A DNA stretch of 64,000 nucleotides from positions 1,724,877-1,788,876 of the forward strand of contig VWZW01001014.1 in NCBI GenBank assembly GCA_013397115.1, in the 5' to 3' direction. This document shows positions 1-11,789 of the stretch, in pieces (position 1 is the first letter of the stretch; each line of letters begins with the position of its first letter). The stretch comes from Edolisoma coerulescens. Taxonomy: Eukaryota; Chordata; Aves; Passeriformes; Campephagidae. The position numbers and the translations under genes were made by a program. The notes beneath the pieces were generated by a model. It searched no databases. It had not been told where the DNA came from and worked only from the letters and a program-made list of their open reading frames with translations.

Positions 1-883
1 ATTAACTGAAAAAACTTCTGCTCTTAGTTATTAATAATTCTCTTATTAGAATATGTCAATTTCTTTCAAATATTACCCCAAACTTATCTTGGATCAAAAC
101 GATACAATTATAAATACTGCAACCTCAGACTTAAAATGAGACTGACCTTCCCTAATTCTATAAAACTTTACTACATATTCTTACATGAATTTTAAAGGAT
201 CCTCCAGGCCCGCTGAGTGCTAGGTACTAGACAGAATTCCATGACACTGAATAATGGAAACAAGCAAAAGATTTTCTAGTTTTTTCTGTTTGGGTTTTCA
301 CAGTATGTAAACCTTGAAATACTTGCTATACTCTGAATATGGATCAACTTGAAAAAAATCAGCAGATGCATAAACTACTATGCCCGTCCAGACTCCCATC
401 AGAATCAAAACGAGGTATCATATAGATAAAATGCTTCTATTTATTTAAAATGAAATCCACTACACAGTTCTCTTTCATTACTGTAGTCTATTTAATACCA
501 CACACCTTTGTAATATAACAAATGGGGAGTTTTCTGCAGAGTGCCACAATGCCTAACTAAATTCGACAGTACTAACAACTTACACACCGACAATATGACT
601 GAAAGGAAACGTGGTGCTATGTGCACATATGAGTAGCTACCAAACCAGAGAAAGTGGTATAATGAGTGAGTGGAGATACCAGGGGTAGAGCCTGACTCAT
701 GTGGAAAACTGCTTTTACTCAAAATTTCTGCTAAATTTGTGCACTTTTTAATTTCTTAAATATTTTAATTTATGCTCAGCTCAATAAGTTACCTAAGATG
801 TCTGCAACTGAAAATTAGAGCAAAATTATGCCCCAAATAAAGATAAGAATGAGAAGAACAACTTCTTTAGTCCATGCCTTCCT

Positions 884-1207
884 GTGCCCTGGCCTGAGAT
901 GATGCTGTCATCTTGGCTATCTTCACTGGATTCGTCGACTTTTTCCTCATCGCAGCAGAGCAGATCCCCCCATGAGCTGATGGAGTCACTTCATGTGAAA
1001 TTCAGGGCAATGCAGAACACATTGTCCTCAATGGAAGGCAAGGTAGAGAACCTCTCCTCAAAAGCTGGGAAACTAGACAGGCACATGGTGAATGTGGAGC
1101 AACGGATGGAGAAATCAGAGGCCAGGACCCAAGTCTGTGAAAAAGAAATCGCTGAGAATAAATCTGTGACTAATATGATGGTTAAAATCTGCTGCTCTTT
1201 AGAATGA
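884..1207 (+). pseudogene. Coiled-coil reading-frame relic, possibly a retroelement ORF1 remnant
   Basis: A 107-codon open frame in REV1 intron 7, antisense to the gene. Residues about 34-95 are hydrophilic and heptad-like, with KVENLSSKAGKLDRH and NVEQRMEKSEARTQ as examples, and there is a serine-rich N-terminal part. The amino-acid composition is unlike the random frames around it. Just past the stop, the same and adjacent frames continue with interrupted charged sequence, as in a decayed gene. The coiled coil followed by a broken region recalls ORF1 proteins of L1/Tx1-type LINEs, but no diagnostic RNA-binding motif is visible. It could also be a fragment of a processed cellular pseudogene. 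I do not recognise the family with certainty. Confidence 0.35.
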
Positions 1208-1573
1208 AAAGGGAGATTCTAGGGTTGAGGGAAAGGAAGTTTAGAAAACATTCACATCTTGGGCATCCTGGCCATGGAAGAGACCCCAAACTATGAATCC
1301 TGATTAACATATGTTAATCTTTTATCTTTAGAACGTGAATGTTAAAGATGGCATGTATGTAGAGAAGTAATTTCTATCTAAAAAGCCTATCTCCAATTTG
1401 GTGATTTAGGGTGAGAATGATATCAAGCTTTAAATTTAAAAGTTATGCATTTTTAGATGAATTAATACAAGAAAAAGAAAGTACTTCATAAGAGACTGAA
1501 GATTCTACTGACACTAGATATATGTCTAGCAATGCAGATCAAAGTCAGGAACGAGTATCACTAAAGAGGTAAT

Positions 1574-1588
1574 AAAAAAAAAAAAAAN
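1574..1588. repeat. Poly(A) tract ending in an ambiguous base
   Basis: A homopolymer of 14 A followed by n at 1588, which suggests an uncertain run length in the assembly. Confidence 0.8.
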
Positions 1589-3864
1589 GAGGTGCTCTGT
1601 TTCCGTGGTTTTGGTTGGTTTGTAATTTGGAACCTTTTTTCAAATAAGCAAGACCTGGAGAAAGCAAAATCAGAGAACAGCCTGGAAAGTATGAAGCACC
1701 AAAAACTGAAGTGGGTTCCATGGTAAAGCATGGATGTAAAAATATGCTCATGTTGTAAGTTCCTCCCAACTACCTTTCTGTTTCAATTATATAACATGTC
1801 CCCATAGTGTCTGTTTTAACAGCCTAATTTACCATTCTGTATTTCTGATATTTAAGAAAAAGCATTTTTACATGTAATGCTTGTGCCTACTGGACTGTAT
1901 TTCCCTCTGGCAAGGCACAATAAAACACATGCTGTGAAGTGTGTCACTTTCTAAGATACTGTGATGTCTGAGAAGTCTAATCAGCAATTCCACCTTTACA
2001 TCTAAGACCATAACTAACTGTAATTTCTTTACCCCAAAAGGAAGACAAACCATGTACTTATAAGAAAATGCAACCAGAAACAACAGGTTTGGGGTTTTTT
2101 TAATTGGTAAAACGATTGTACAATGGAGATAAAAATCAACAGAGACTCAAAAATATTATGAACTGCAGCTAATGAAACAGAGACTATAAAAAGAGTGTTT
2201 GGAAAAAATCCTTTCACCAACACAACAGGCTGCACAATCAGCCTAAGTATCAAGAAAGAAAGAGCTAACTGCCTGCCTGCATGCAAGCCAGTTGAGACTG
2301 GATGCTGAAGTTAAAGAAATGAATCTGTGATATCCAGAAAAAGCGGCCACAGTAAGAAACTGAGCTTGTTACACAACGAGGTTGAAATCTGTGGTACACT
2401 AAAGCAATAAATACAGTAGAAGAGATACTATTGAATTTGTGAAGCAAAAGAACATGCTAGCTATCAGCTAAACTGCTGTAATTCAACCATCTAACTCTCC
2501 AAACCACTCAGTTGTACAAAGCCACACCCTTATTCAGTTCAAGGCCCTAATAAAAGTTAGGATGTTACTGTATAAACTGAACTACTACCAGTAAATACTT
2601 CAAACACAAGCTCTACTACAGAAAATCCAACTCCATAAATACCACAGCTATCTTTGGAGCATGCTGGAAAGTCCTTAAAAGCTTAAAGGCCAGTGTGTTC
2701 CACAAACATATATACTACCTCAGTTTTGAAGTGTTCTTAAACTACAGCAAAAAAGACAAATGAAATGGCATCACTTCCAGTAACACCTTGCTTCTGAATG
2801 TCCTAAAAAACCCCCAACAACCTGCCAATTTCCAAAGCACTAGCGTTTCATAAGCAACCATGGAAGAACAACCTGTCTTCTGCCCCCTCTTGTATCACCA
2901 AAATAAAACACTGAAGTGTAAACTTTATAACAACAGTACTTACTACCACAAGTTTGGTAAAAACTGCATATATGAAAGGCCAAAGGAGAAACTCAACTTC
3001 CAAATCTAAAGCAAAATTAAATAGCAGCTAGTTATTGCATATGCACTTTTTACCAACCTTGTGGTAAGAACTACACTTCTAGATAATTAAATACACTGTT
3101 GCTGGCCCATGTTTAGAAATATACTTTCTCATACTAAATACAGTTCAGGCAGCATAATAAAACTTAGTAATAAAACTTTGGTTTATATTAGTACACTACT
3201 ACTTCAGGACACAGAAAGTAACAAATTTCTAAATTACTGCAGGCAAGTATGGAATTCTCAAACTACAACAAAACCCTGGTTTTGAGAAAATAAAGTATTG
3301 AACAGAGAATTCATGAAAATTGCAAAGACTTTCCAGAAACCTAAAATGCTCTAAGGACCACCCAAATTAACTCATTGCACACAGATATTCTACATATGCA
3401 ACTCAAAAGCCAACTTCAAACAATCAGTTTCTCACTGGCCATGTGCTGTTGTTACTACTTTTATAGTAAAAAAAATCAGTCCCTGTAGCAGACATCTAAA
3501 ATTTGTTTTGTACCTTCTTCTCTATACTCAACTTTCTGAGAAAAAAGTGATCCTGGACAACCTGCATTTATTTCTCATTTTAAATAACTAAACATTCAAT
3601 CTTACACTCAACCTCAAGAAAGTGAGTCAAACCTAAAATTACTCTAAACTAATTTACCCATACTGAGCAAAACTAACAAGAAGCCACAGTGGCCTGCTAC
3701 TACTGCGGCCACAGAGCACCATGATGTCCCAAAGGTATTTCTTTTCTAAAATCCCCCACATGAAAGAAATAAATTTATCCATGGTACACTTTATCAATAA
3801 TTTTAAAGAAAAGGTCTTCTATAACAACAGGTAAAAACATACATACAGACAGACTTATCTGTAC

Positions 3865-3981
3865 CTGCTTTGCCATTCAATAGCTTTTTCTGGTAATACT
3901 GCTGTTCAAGCTGGGGGTTTGCACCAGGGCGCAGCAGTGCCTTTCCTGTACCTCTGTTACTAGTAACAGCTACTGGCTTTC
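3865..3981 (-). CDS. REV1: REV1 coding exon 7: start of the Y-family polymerase fingers/palm
   Basis: 117 nt, entered in phase 1 after acceptor TCTCCACAG and left at GCAG|GTACAG. It encodes residues 444-482, including GKPVAVTSNRGTG and RPGANPQLEQQYYQKK. The KPVAVTS block is the Y-family segment that follows the first catalytic aspartates and contacts the incoming nucleotide. Length and phase follow directly from exon 6. Residue choices such as EQQYYQKKLLNG differ slightly from mammals but keep the same spacing. The exon has no stop before its donor; reading through the intron gives a short unrelated tail. Confidence 0.95.
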
Positions 3982-5450
3982 CTGTGGAGAAAAAACGCAT
4001 ATACTTACAGTTCAATACCTGTAACAGCTTACATTTTAGTAACAGCACAATTAGGATAAGATGTTAAGGACTTTTACTTTATTTTTTATTGTTTCTTTCA
4101 AGCTTAGATGCTCTCAAGGCACTAAAGAAGGAACAGCTACAAAAGTGACTCGGAATTGTGACAACGAATCCGTCTGAACTGCAGTCACATGTAAAGAAGA
4201 AAAGTTTTTCAAGAGTGAAAATACAGCCAATACTAGTTTGTCTTTAATAACAAATATAAATGGAAGCTTTGAAATTTCACCAATGACCTAATGATTCATT
4301 AGTTTAAGATACAGCAAACACTGGACTGATTTTAAATACTTCAACATGTTTATTAGCTTAAGTAAATCAGAAAAATATACACATGCCAAAACACTTAGTT
4401 TAACTGTACAAACCAAAATTTTTAGTAAACTTTTGACTTTTCTATAATATCAACACCTCCGTAGGGCTTCCAAAGAAAGCTAATTTATGCACTGAAAGTT
4501 CTGGCAGACTTCTGAACAGAAAAAGTATTTGCAGGAAAGCCCTACATTCTTTGTTACAATAATGGAATTTGAAACTTGGCAGCAAATCAAGCTTTAAAGA
4601 ACCAAACACAGCAGGAGTATCTTTGATACAGCTGCTCCTTTGGACAGAAGAGAGCAATGGAACCACATATACAGCTTACTTTTTCCCAAGGTCTGTGAGA
4701 GCTGGGAGAGTGAGAGGGTCACCACTGCACCAAGTCTTCAAACTTGTGCACCCCTAAAGTTCAGTGTTTGCACAGAACTAGGATCTCCATTTCTGAGTGG
4801 TACACTTGTAAAAAACAAACGCACCGAAGTTGGCTAAGGTGCTCCGCTAACTCTCCTATGTCTTAACAATGATCATGCAACTCAGACTTCTAATGCCAAG
4901 TGATTTCTTCCTGAATCCTCCAGGTCTTACAATATTTCATGTGTAAGAGCTTAGAGAGGAAAGGAAAGGAGACGCAAATTTCTCTTGAAAAATATGCATC
5001 AGGCAGAGACAATTACTTCTCAGCCTTGACCTTTCCACTTTTCTAGTTAAACAAAACTTCTTAAACAGGAAGATTATTAGGATATCCCATTTTCTTTTTT
5101 TTTTTTTTTCACAGACAGTGCCCAAACCCCACTTTTAGTACAACCAAAATTCGATTTCCGATTTCTAATATGGTAGAGTAAAATCTCAGTAAGATTATGT
5201 ACAATGGCATAGAGAATAGTTACTATAGATTTTACTTCTCTCTTCTTACGTTAGATACTGAAAGGAGATAGCAAGGAGAATTCCAGTTCTCTCTTCCACT
5301 TGCTTTTGGATTGTGAGAAAGTAAACAGGAATATGAAAGCTGCACAGTCTAACTATTGAAGATGCAAGAAAAAAGATTAATATGCCAAATTAATTTTATT
5401 TTTAAAAGGCTTAACTGAGTAAACTGTAACACACAGACTTAAATACTGAC
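3982..5450 (-). other. REV1 intron between coding exons 6 and 7
   Basis: 1469 bp of AT-rich intron. It has a T-tract near 5096-5110 and no recognised repeat or additional exon. Small open frames on both strands here are short and carry no family signature. Confidence 0.85.
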
Positions 5451-5558
5451 CTTTGAGATCTGGTCTATTTCGGATAGCCACAGACACAAAGAAGCAATCC
5501 ATATCCACGTGCATTATACAGCTCTGTGGCTTGGCTGAGCTCGCAACAGACACATTAC
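5451..5558 (-). CDS. REV1: REV1 coding exon 6: catalytic palm motif HVDMDCFF
   Basis: 108 nt between acceptor CATACTAG and donor AAAG|GTCAGT, in phase 1 at both ends. It encodes residues 409-443 and completes the split codon 408. It contains SCIMHVDMDCFFVSVAIRN, the first metal-binding motif of Y-family polymerases; D426 of this product corresponds to the catalytic aspartate of human REV1 in the same motif. The residues just before the motif (GNVSVASSAKPQ) are poorly conserved, as expected for the linker joining the N-digit to the palm. It was found as an exon-sized island inside introns and is too short to stand out as an open frame. Confidence 0.95.
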
Positions 5559-7337
5559 CTAGTATGAAGATACACCAATAGAAAACTTGAACCCTAATTT
5601 ATACACTTTGGTACTACTCACAGTAGAGTATATTATCAAGTTTTTACCACCTCTAAACCATAAATATTTTTGTTTCCTCTCACCAAGAAGGTATTTACTC
5701 TGAGAAAAGTAAACACAAGCAGCAGACAAACAGCCTGAACAATGAATTAACTTCAGAGTTTCTACTTTTTATTTTCTCATGATTCTACCTTCTACCTAAC
5801 AAGTTCTCCAAATCCAAGGAGATTAATGCATGTTGTTGGCACTGGATCTTAATTTTGCTATGTTAACACTGAATCAGGAACAGAATTTTATTCATTTTTG
5901 CTCATCAATCAGAAGACTGTTTCAAAAGATAAAAATGTAAGTTTAGCTGCGCTAAGAACTATCATAATTCTTCATGAAACACAGCACAATTAGTTTTAAA
6001 AGCCCCATGCAACTGGTTTTGTCATTGCTGTACTTACACACATGCAAACATTCGTCAAAGATGAGCAAGAGAACTCCTCACTGAAAAATGTACGTGCCTA
6101 AAACACTACAAATACTCTCTAGAAGTTCAAGTCTGCATGTCTATGTTGCTGACCTACCAAAGTTGGCAATCAAAAAAAGAAATTAATTTGAACAATGCAT
6201 AAAGCGCAACAGTGAAAAAATACTTCAATACATCAAATGAACTGTTCCACTTATCTGAGTTAATTACTGAGTAATCAGAAAAATATCCTCTTGGTTTTAA
6301 TAATTTACAATTTGAACTCATTCTTTGAAAAATAAGGACTGTCTTATAATGGGCATATTTACAAATCAAGTGATCAAGTTAAAGAGCTGCTACTTGTCAA
6401 CTGAATCACAGGCATTAACTATTGGAATACTCTAGGCCAAATCAAAGAGAAAATAAAAATATATTAGCTTATACCACATTTTGATTAAAAAAAATACACA
6501 TTAGGTAGTTCATAAGCTAACATGTTTGATAACAGGTGTGTCCTAACACAAACACAGGATCAGTTAATTTATTATCTAACAATTTTTTTGATGTGGCAAT
6601 TTCTCATCAAGCATACTTTATGATTACAAGTGAATAATTTTACAGCACAGGAATCAGAATCTCTTTAATGGTACAGAGCTAACCTTTTAATTTAATAAGA
6701 CTGTAAACCAGAGATTCTAAAGATGCAAAATATTTTATCTGTAACACTTTGATTCTCATGAATTATACATGTTTTTCACTTTGGCCCTTGATGCAACAAC
6801 ATAAAATATTTCTCTTCAAGCCAGGTTCAAAAGTCTCATATGACACTACTACCCACTTTAACAGACCGAGAGCTATGTAAAACTCTTACTAACAAAAAAA
6901 ATTTAGATTTTAACTCACATCCAAATGTTACTCATCTTTTAAATGCTCATGCTGAACAGTATGATTTTTTCTTCTTGTTTTTGCCCCTGCAGATTTTCAC
7001 ACAGCAACTACAGACTTGTGTATTTATACATATGTAGTATTTTTCTCCCTTATCAATCCATGTATCTTGGTAAAGTCAGGAATACTACTTCTACAAGGAG
7101 GAACTGGATATAGACCAGAATATCACATTAAGTAACATTTTAAGTAAAAAAAACCCAAACAAAGCCAAAAGCAGTTGGATCCATTAGTGTTCACTGCATC
7201 AAAGTCATCAAGTTTTTCCAGATAGTCTGACTATAATATGAATACTCAATACTAAACTACGTAGTCTCATTTGGACATTTAATGTACAAAGATATAAGGC
7301 ATCTTCTTAACATAAACCTTCTTAAACAAGTATCTAC
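5559..7337 (-). other. REV1 intron between coding exons 5 and 6
   Basis: 1779 bp, AT-rich. I saw no recognisable repeat, RNA gene or coding sequence. Confidence 0.85.
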
Positions 7338-8050
7338 CTGTGTCAGTTTTAAGTGCAGACCTGCCTGCTTTCCATTTTTTTAATTTTTCCCTTCCTGGAA
7401 AGACACCGCTGTTTTTTCTCTGCAGGCTGTTGACAAACTCTGTCAATTCACACTTCCACGTTGATATATGATGCAGTCTTGAACGTGAATAAAAGTCAGA
7501 AATAAAACTACAATCTGAAGGTTTGGACACAGGTAAGGAAGCTGCCTTGCTAGGAGCAGGTACAGAAGTGCTTTTTGTGCTTGAAGGCCCCTGAACAGTT
7601 GAGTGGTGAGCACCATTTATTTTAGCATTACTGTGCAAAAATGAAGATGAGGATGAGTTAGTCATAGTCCTGTGTGGACTCCATGAAAAGTCTGTATTTT
7701 TGTTGCTTTGCTGCAACTGCTGCACTGTGCAGTCTCTAAAGTCAACCATGCCTTTGTCAGTCTTCCCCTCCTCCTGCACAGGGCCTGGAGAGAACCTGCT
7801 TGCAACACCGTTGCCGGAGGGCACCAAGCAATCCTGTGTCTTTAAGGCACTGGTAGAAGTGTGGGTGTGTCCATTAAAAAGGGCAGTGCTGTCTTTATGA
7901 GACTGAATCCCATTTTGTTTCCGTATGGGAAAAATCTCCTCCAGCTCTGTAAATCCAATATCGTCACTTTTTTCTTCCTCTTCTTCATTCCAGCTGCTTA
8001 TTCCATTGGGTGTGATTTCATTTTCCATTTCATACTTTTTAATATGATTT
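7338..8050 (-). CDS. REV1: REV1 coding exon 5: linker and N-digit
   Basis: The largest exon, 713 nt, from acceptor TGTTTCAG to donor ACAG|GTAGAT. It encodes residues 171-407 plus the first base of codon 408 (codon 170 is split at its start). The first part is a low-complexity linker with an acidic run (SSWNEEEEEKSDD), then NGHTHTST, LKTQDCLVP, FRDCTVQQLQQS, a serine run (NSSSSSFLHSN) and INGAHHSTVQGPSSTKS, all characteristic of vertebrate REV1. The C-terminal part, FYSRSRLHHISTWK onward, is the N-digit; arginine 361 in SRLHHIS corresponds to the residue that pairs with the incoming dCTP instead of the template base. GRSALKTDTG at the end appears one residue shorter than the mammalian form. 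Short frames on the opposite strand here are shadows of this exon. Confidence 0.97.
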
Positions 8051-10107
8051 CTGAAACAGATACAATAATTAAATACCATATCTTTCATAAAGGCACATTT
8101 ACAGGCAATTTCAAGCTGCTTCTTCCTAATTTTTCTCAATATATACGTCAGTTACATTCCCAAGACAATTATGTCAAATTCTGAGCCACATCCTCTCAAT
8201 GGCACAAAATACAAAGCCATACCAAAGATTTTACAGATTTCATGTATTATTAACTAGGAGTTTACATGGGAGTGACCATGCTCACATTAGAAAAGCTATT
8301 TCCAAGGCCTTTAATCTGGCAGGCAGTCTCCAACTGAATTACAATAATTATTTATTTGTAAACAGAACTGTACTGCCATAGACAATATGAATGTTGCAGG
8401 AATATGCAAACCATGAGAAGGAGATGTCTTTCTATAAAGAGATGTGGTTTTCCTTAACTAGTTACAAACAAACAAAGAGAGAACAGATACACAGACAACT
8501 GTTTTTTTAGAAAATTTTTTTTAGATTAATGTATTAGATTTATTTTATTTTTTCTCAATGAAAAAAATCTGTTCAAGCTCTAAAAATCAAATGTATACTT
8601 AGCTTTGATAAAAAGCACAAACAAACTACTTTTCAGCTTTTAAGCATATAAACCAAAATATTCTGCCACAAGTGCACTAGCGCAAAGACAAAGCTATCAT
8701 TCAAAAAATTAATTCTGGAAATTAAAACCAAGAGCTCTACATACTCTTGATCTGCTGAAAAAACACAACAAACCCAACCATCACTCCCAACTCCCAAAGC
8801 TAGAAATTTAAGAACACAAAAAAAAGTGGGAAATAATTAGCTATTCAGTATGCCACTGAAACCACAAAGCCAATAATGCATGACAACAATTTGGTTAAGA
8901 TTATCACAAACATAAATTACAGTAAACACAGTATTTTTGAAGAATCGTGTGGTTGAAAATGGTATATTCAGTGGTACATACTTAGTGGATAGGCAGGCTT
9001 TTAAAGTCATGTTTTTCAGACTACATTGAGATTTTGGGAAGTCTGAATATTCTTCTCATTTAAAAATCTTTAACAATGCAATAGTAAGAGGTGATGGTGA
9101 TTGTACCACTCATTGTTTAAAATATGGGTATGAAATACTGCTTAAAATATTAATTTTGTGGGAGTGGTTTTATTTTTCCTAAATGTAGACAAATTCCACT
9201 GATGTGGTGAAGTCTCCTCAGCAGCATGCATGTCTGGATTTTACAAAAATCAGCGGACTGTGGAAGAACCCAGATTACCAGTACAAATCAGAAAGCACAG
9301 TATCTTGCCAGTATCCTTGGCCCTGTTTGAGCAGTAGTGTTGAACCAGATGACATCCAGATATCTTTTCCAACCTAAAAAAATTCTATAATGTTATTATT
9401 CTTGCCTATAAAGAACAAACATGTGCTTCTGAAAAAGATGCAGGAATCTTCTTATTAAAAAAAAAATATCTATGGAAGAGTTGAAGTGGAATGTTTCTTT
9501 CCAAATTCCAATTCCTCTGCCAGCTAAAAAGTTTCACTGGCGCTTTCTCTTCAAGTCTCTTCTCAAGGTCTTAGGTCTCTTAGGATACTTTTTTAATATT
9601 GTAATTTCATTTTTTAATCCATCTTCTCTCTCAAGCGTGACTTAAACCTTGGTGTTAGCATACATAATGTATGCTGTGACTTTTTTTTTTTTTTTTAAAG
9701 AGGCTAAAGAAAGAGATTAACAAGTAGCATGCATTTATATTCATTCCTAGGCACCTCTAGCAAAAGTAGCCACCAGGTTTTTATTTTTGAAATAAAGACC
9801 TACTTTTCAGTGTCAGCAGTCAGAATCCTTTAATGCATGCCTGTTGCTTCCATACAGATATATTACATCCTAGGACTCCCAGGTCATATTATCAAGCAAA
9901 CTGTGGCCCAAAGACTAGAGAGATACAAAGCTTGGAGTCAAGGTAACTGAGCTCTGTCCTCCACTATTTATACAGCTACACCTTACGTTTAAATTTCAGA
10001 GCCTCAGAGCTCGCTGAAATTAACTTTAAAAATGCTATATATTTACAAATGCAAACCCATTATGGGTGAATGATGAGCATCTGCATTACAAAATCAGAAG
10101 TACTTAC
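8051..10107 (-). other. REV1 intron between coding exons 4 and 5
   Basis: 2057 bp. It contains one CR1 3'-end fragment (about 9315-9393) and a T-tract near 9682-9697. Nothing else is recognisable. Confidence 0.85.
9315..9393 (+). mobile_element. CR1 LINE, 3'-terminal fragment
   Basis: The motif GTGTTGAACCAGATGACATC followed by CTTTTCCAACCT and an ATTCTATAATG tail is a diverged copy of the end of avian CR1 (GGTTGGACTAGATGATC ... CCTTCCAACC ... ATTCTATGAT). Plus-strand orientation, so antisense to REV1. The 5' boundary is approximate. Confidence 0.7.
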
Positions 10108-10257
10108 ACCCTGTTGAGATCTTTAGCGATATTGCTTGGACCTGGCACGGCATCTTCAGGTTTGCATACGCTGTTAAAGTTGAGACCTTTCTGAACACTT
10201 GATTGCTTGGTGTAAAGCTGATATGGAATGTGCGAAAGGAGACGTCCAGCTTTAATG
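10108..10257 (-). CDS. REV1: REV1 coding exon 4: end of BRCT domain and following segment
   Basis: 150 nt with a strong polypyrimidine acceptor (a T-run ending TTCAG) and donor GGGT|GTAAGT, in phase 2 at both ends. It completes serine 120 and continues IKAGRLLSHIPYQLYTKQ, the last helix of the BRCT domain and its extension, then SVQKGLNFNSVCKPEDAVPG and NIAKDLNRV. The order matches vertebrate REV1. The exon is too short to show as an independent open frame and was placed by phase and homology. Confidence 0.95.
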
Positions 10258-11789
10258 CTGAAAAAAAAAAAAAAGAACAGGTTACTGCTTAAGAAATTTT
10301 AAAAAAATCCCAACCTTCTATGTTAAAAAAACCCCAAACTCTATATGTACTTGTAGTTCCTTCCACAACCCCTTTCTCACCTCTAACTGGATTGAACTGA
10401 AAAGTAATTTGTGATGTGGTGACTGGTACAACAAAAGGTATTTGCAAAGATGTGTTGGTCAGTTGTCTATATCCACTTCTCTTTCCAACTGACACACACA
10501 AACCCCAAATATTTAATTTAAACAAAACAGTCAAAAAACCCTTGGTGACTGGTCCAGGTTATTTTACCTGAACAATGCTGACTGAGCTCTTTAACATGGA
10601 AAAAAATAGGGCAGAATTTGAAAGAGCTGGGATGTAGTTCACTACTAAAAAATAACTATTTTTTCCATTCCACAAGGCTAATTACCCCTTCTTGTAAAAG
10701 ACTCACTGAGGCAAGCTAAACAGAAGAATAATTTCCAAACAGAACTTCCATAAATATCTACAGCAATCATTCCAGTTATGTCCTACTGTGTTCCAATGGA
10801 TCTACCTCTTCTTTTTCTTCTTCCACTGAAACTGCAATTATACTTGAGAAACTGCTAAATTCCTTAGGGAAGCCACACACTTGGAAGGGAAACTGTCTCA
10901 AAAATACACCACACGATGATTTCATCTCTCCACCCCAACACCTGTTGCTGGCAGTAGAGATAACAGCCTTCCAAGCCTACACTTCACCTCTTCTTTGTAT
11001 ACAATTCTTCATATTCAACAGTGGGTCAGAGATGCTGGGGCTTCTTCCAGCAGAGGAAGCTCTTCCACAGCAAAGCAGATTAGTATTAGTATTTAGTTTT
11101 GAAGACAGAACTGGAGTCAAATTTTAAAGATAATTCAGCTCAGTGTTTTTCTTTTCTTCAACACCCAGATGCTTTCTTGTGCTTGAATCTGTACTACTGT
11201 CAAGGGAGCTGGACAGTAGAACAAAAGCCCAAAGAGCTTTCTGGCTGCAATTAGGATATAGCAGGAGATCACATTTGCCAATTAGATAAATTAAAATGTT
11301 AAGCATATACATATACCTGGTAAGGTTTCTATGGAAATGGGATAGTTAAACAGCCCCAAAAATATATCAATTAAATACTGTTTGATACATAAGTATATAT
11401 AATTTAAAAAGGAATATAATTTGCATTAAACATTGCCAGGGTTAAAAATACACGTGGGAGAGTTCCAAAGCTTTGTTGTACACAAAGTGGTGACGCAGCA
11501 ACTAAGCTTTTACAATGCCTGATTTGACTGTTTCTCATATGACTGCGTGAACCTAGATACAGAACCACCTTGGTAATATTTCAGAGTAATTGCTACAATT
11601 TCAAGATGATTAAACAAACCCACATTTATTTAAGAACTTGTTCATGACTTCAAGGTTTTAGCTACTGGAGTAGCTGCATTACTAGATCAACAAACAGTTG
11701 CCTTTTTCCAAACTGTAATGAGATGCAGCAATAGGAATCCTAGTCTAGATGCATCATTCAACATCCTTCCCCATTCCACCTTTCCTGTG

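Larger units (their letters stand above)
1..3864 (-). other. REV1 intron after coding exon 7 (left end outside window)
   Basis: AT-rich intronic sequence. I looked on the minus strand for the next REV1 exon, which should continue the palm domain after GKA, and found no match, so the next exon must lie left of the window. The stretch contains the reading-frame relic at 884-1207, an A-tract with one ambiguous base (1574-1588) and otherwise nothing recognisable. Confidence 0.8.

Noticed and set aside
3803..3864. Continuation of the REV1 frame past exon 7
   Set aside because: The canonical donor GCAG|GTACAG and the loss of similarity immediately after GKA show that this is intron read-through.
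7700..8184. Plus-strand frames of 66 and 107 codons
   Set aside because: They are antisense shadows of REV1 coding exon 5, which has unambiguous homology on the minus strand.
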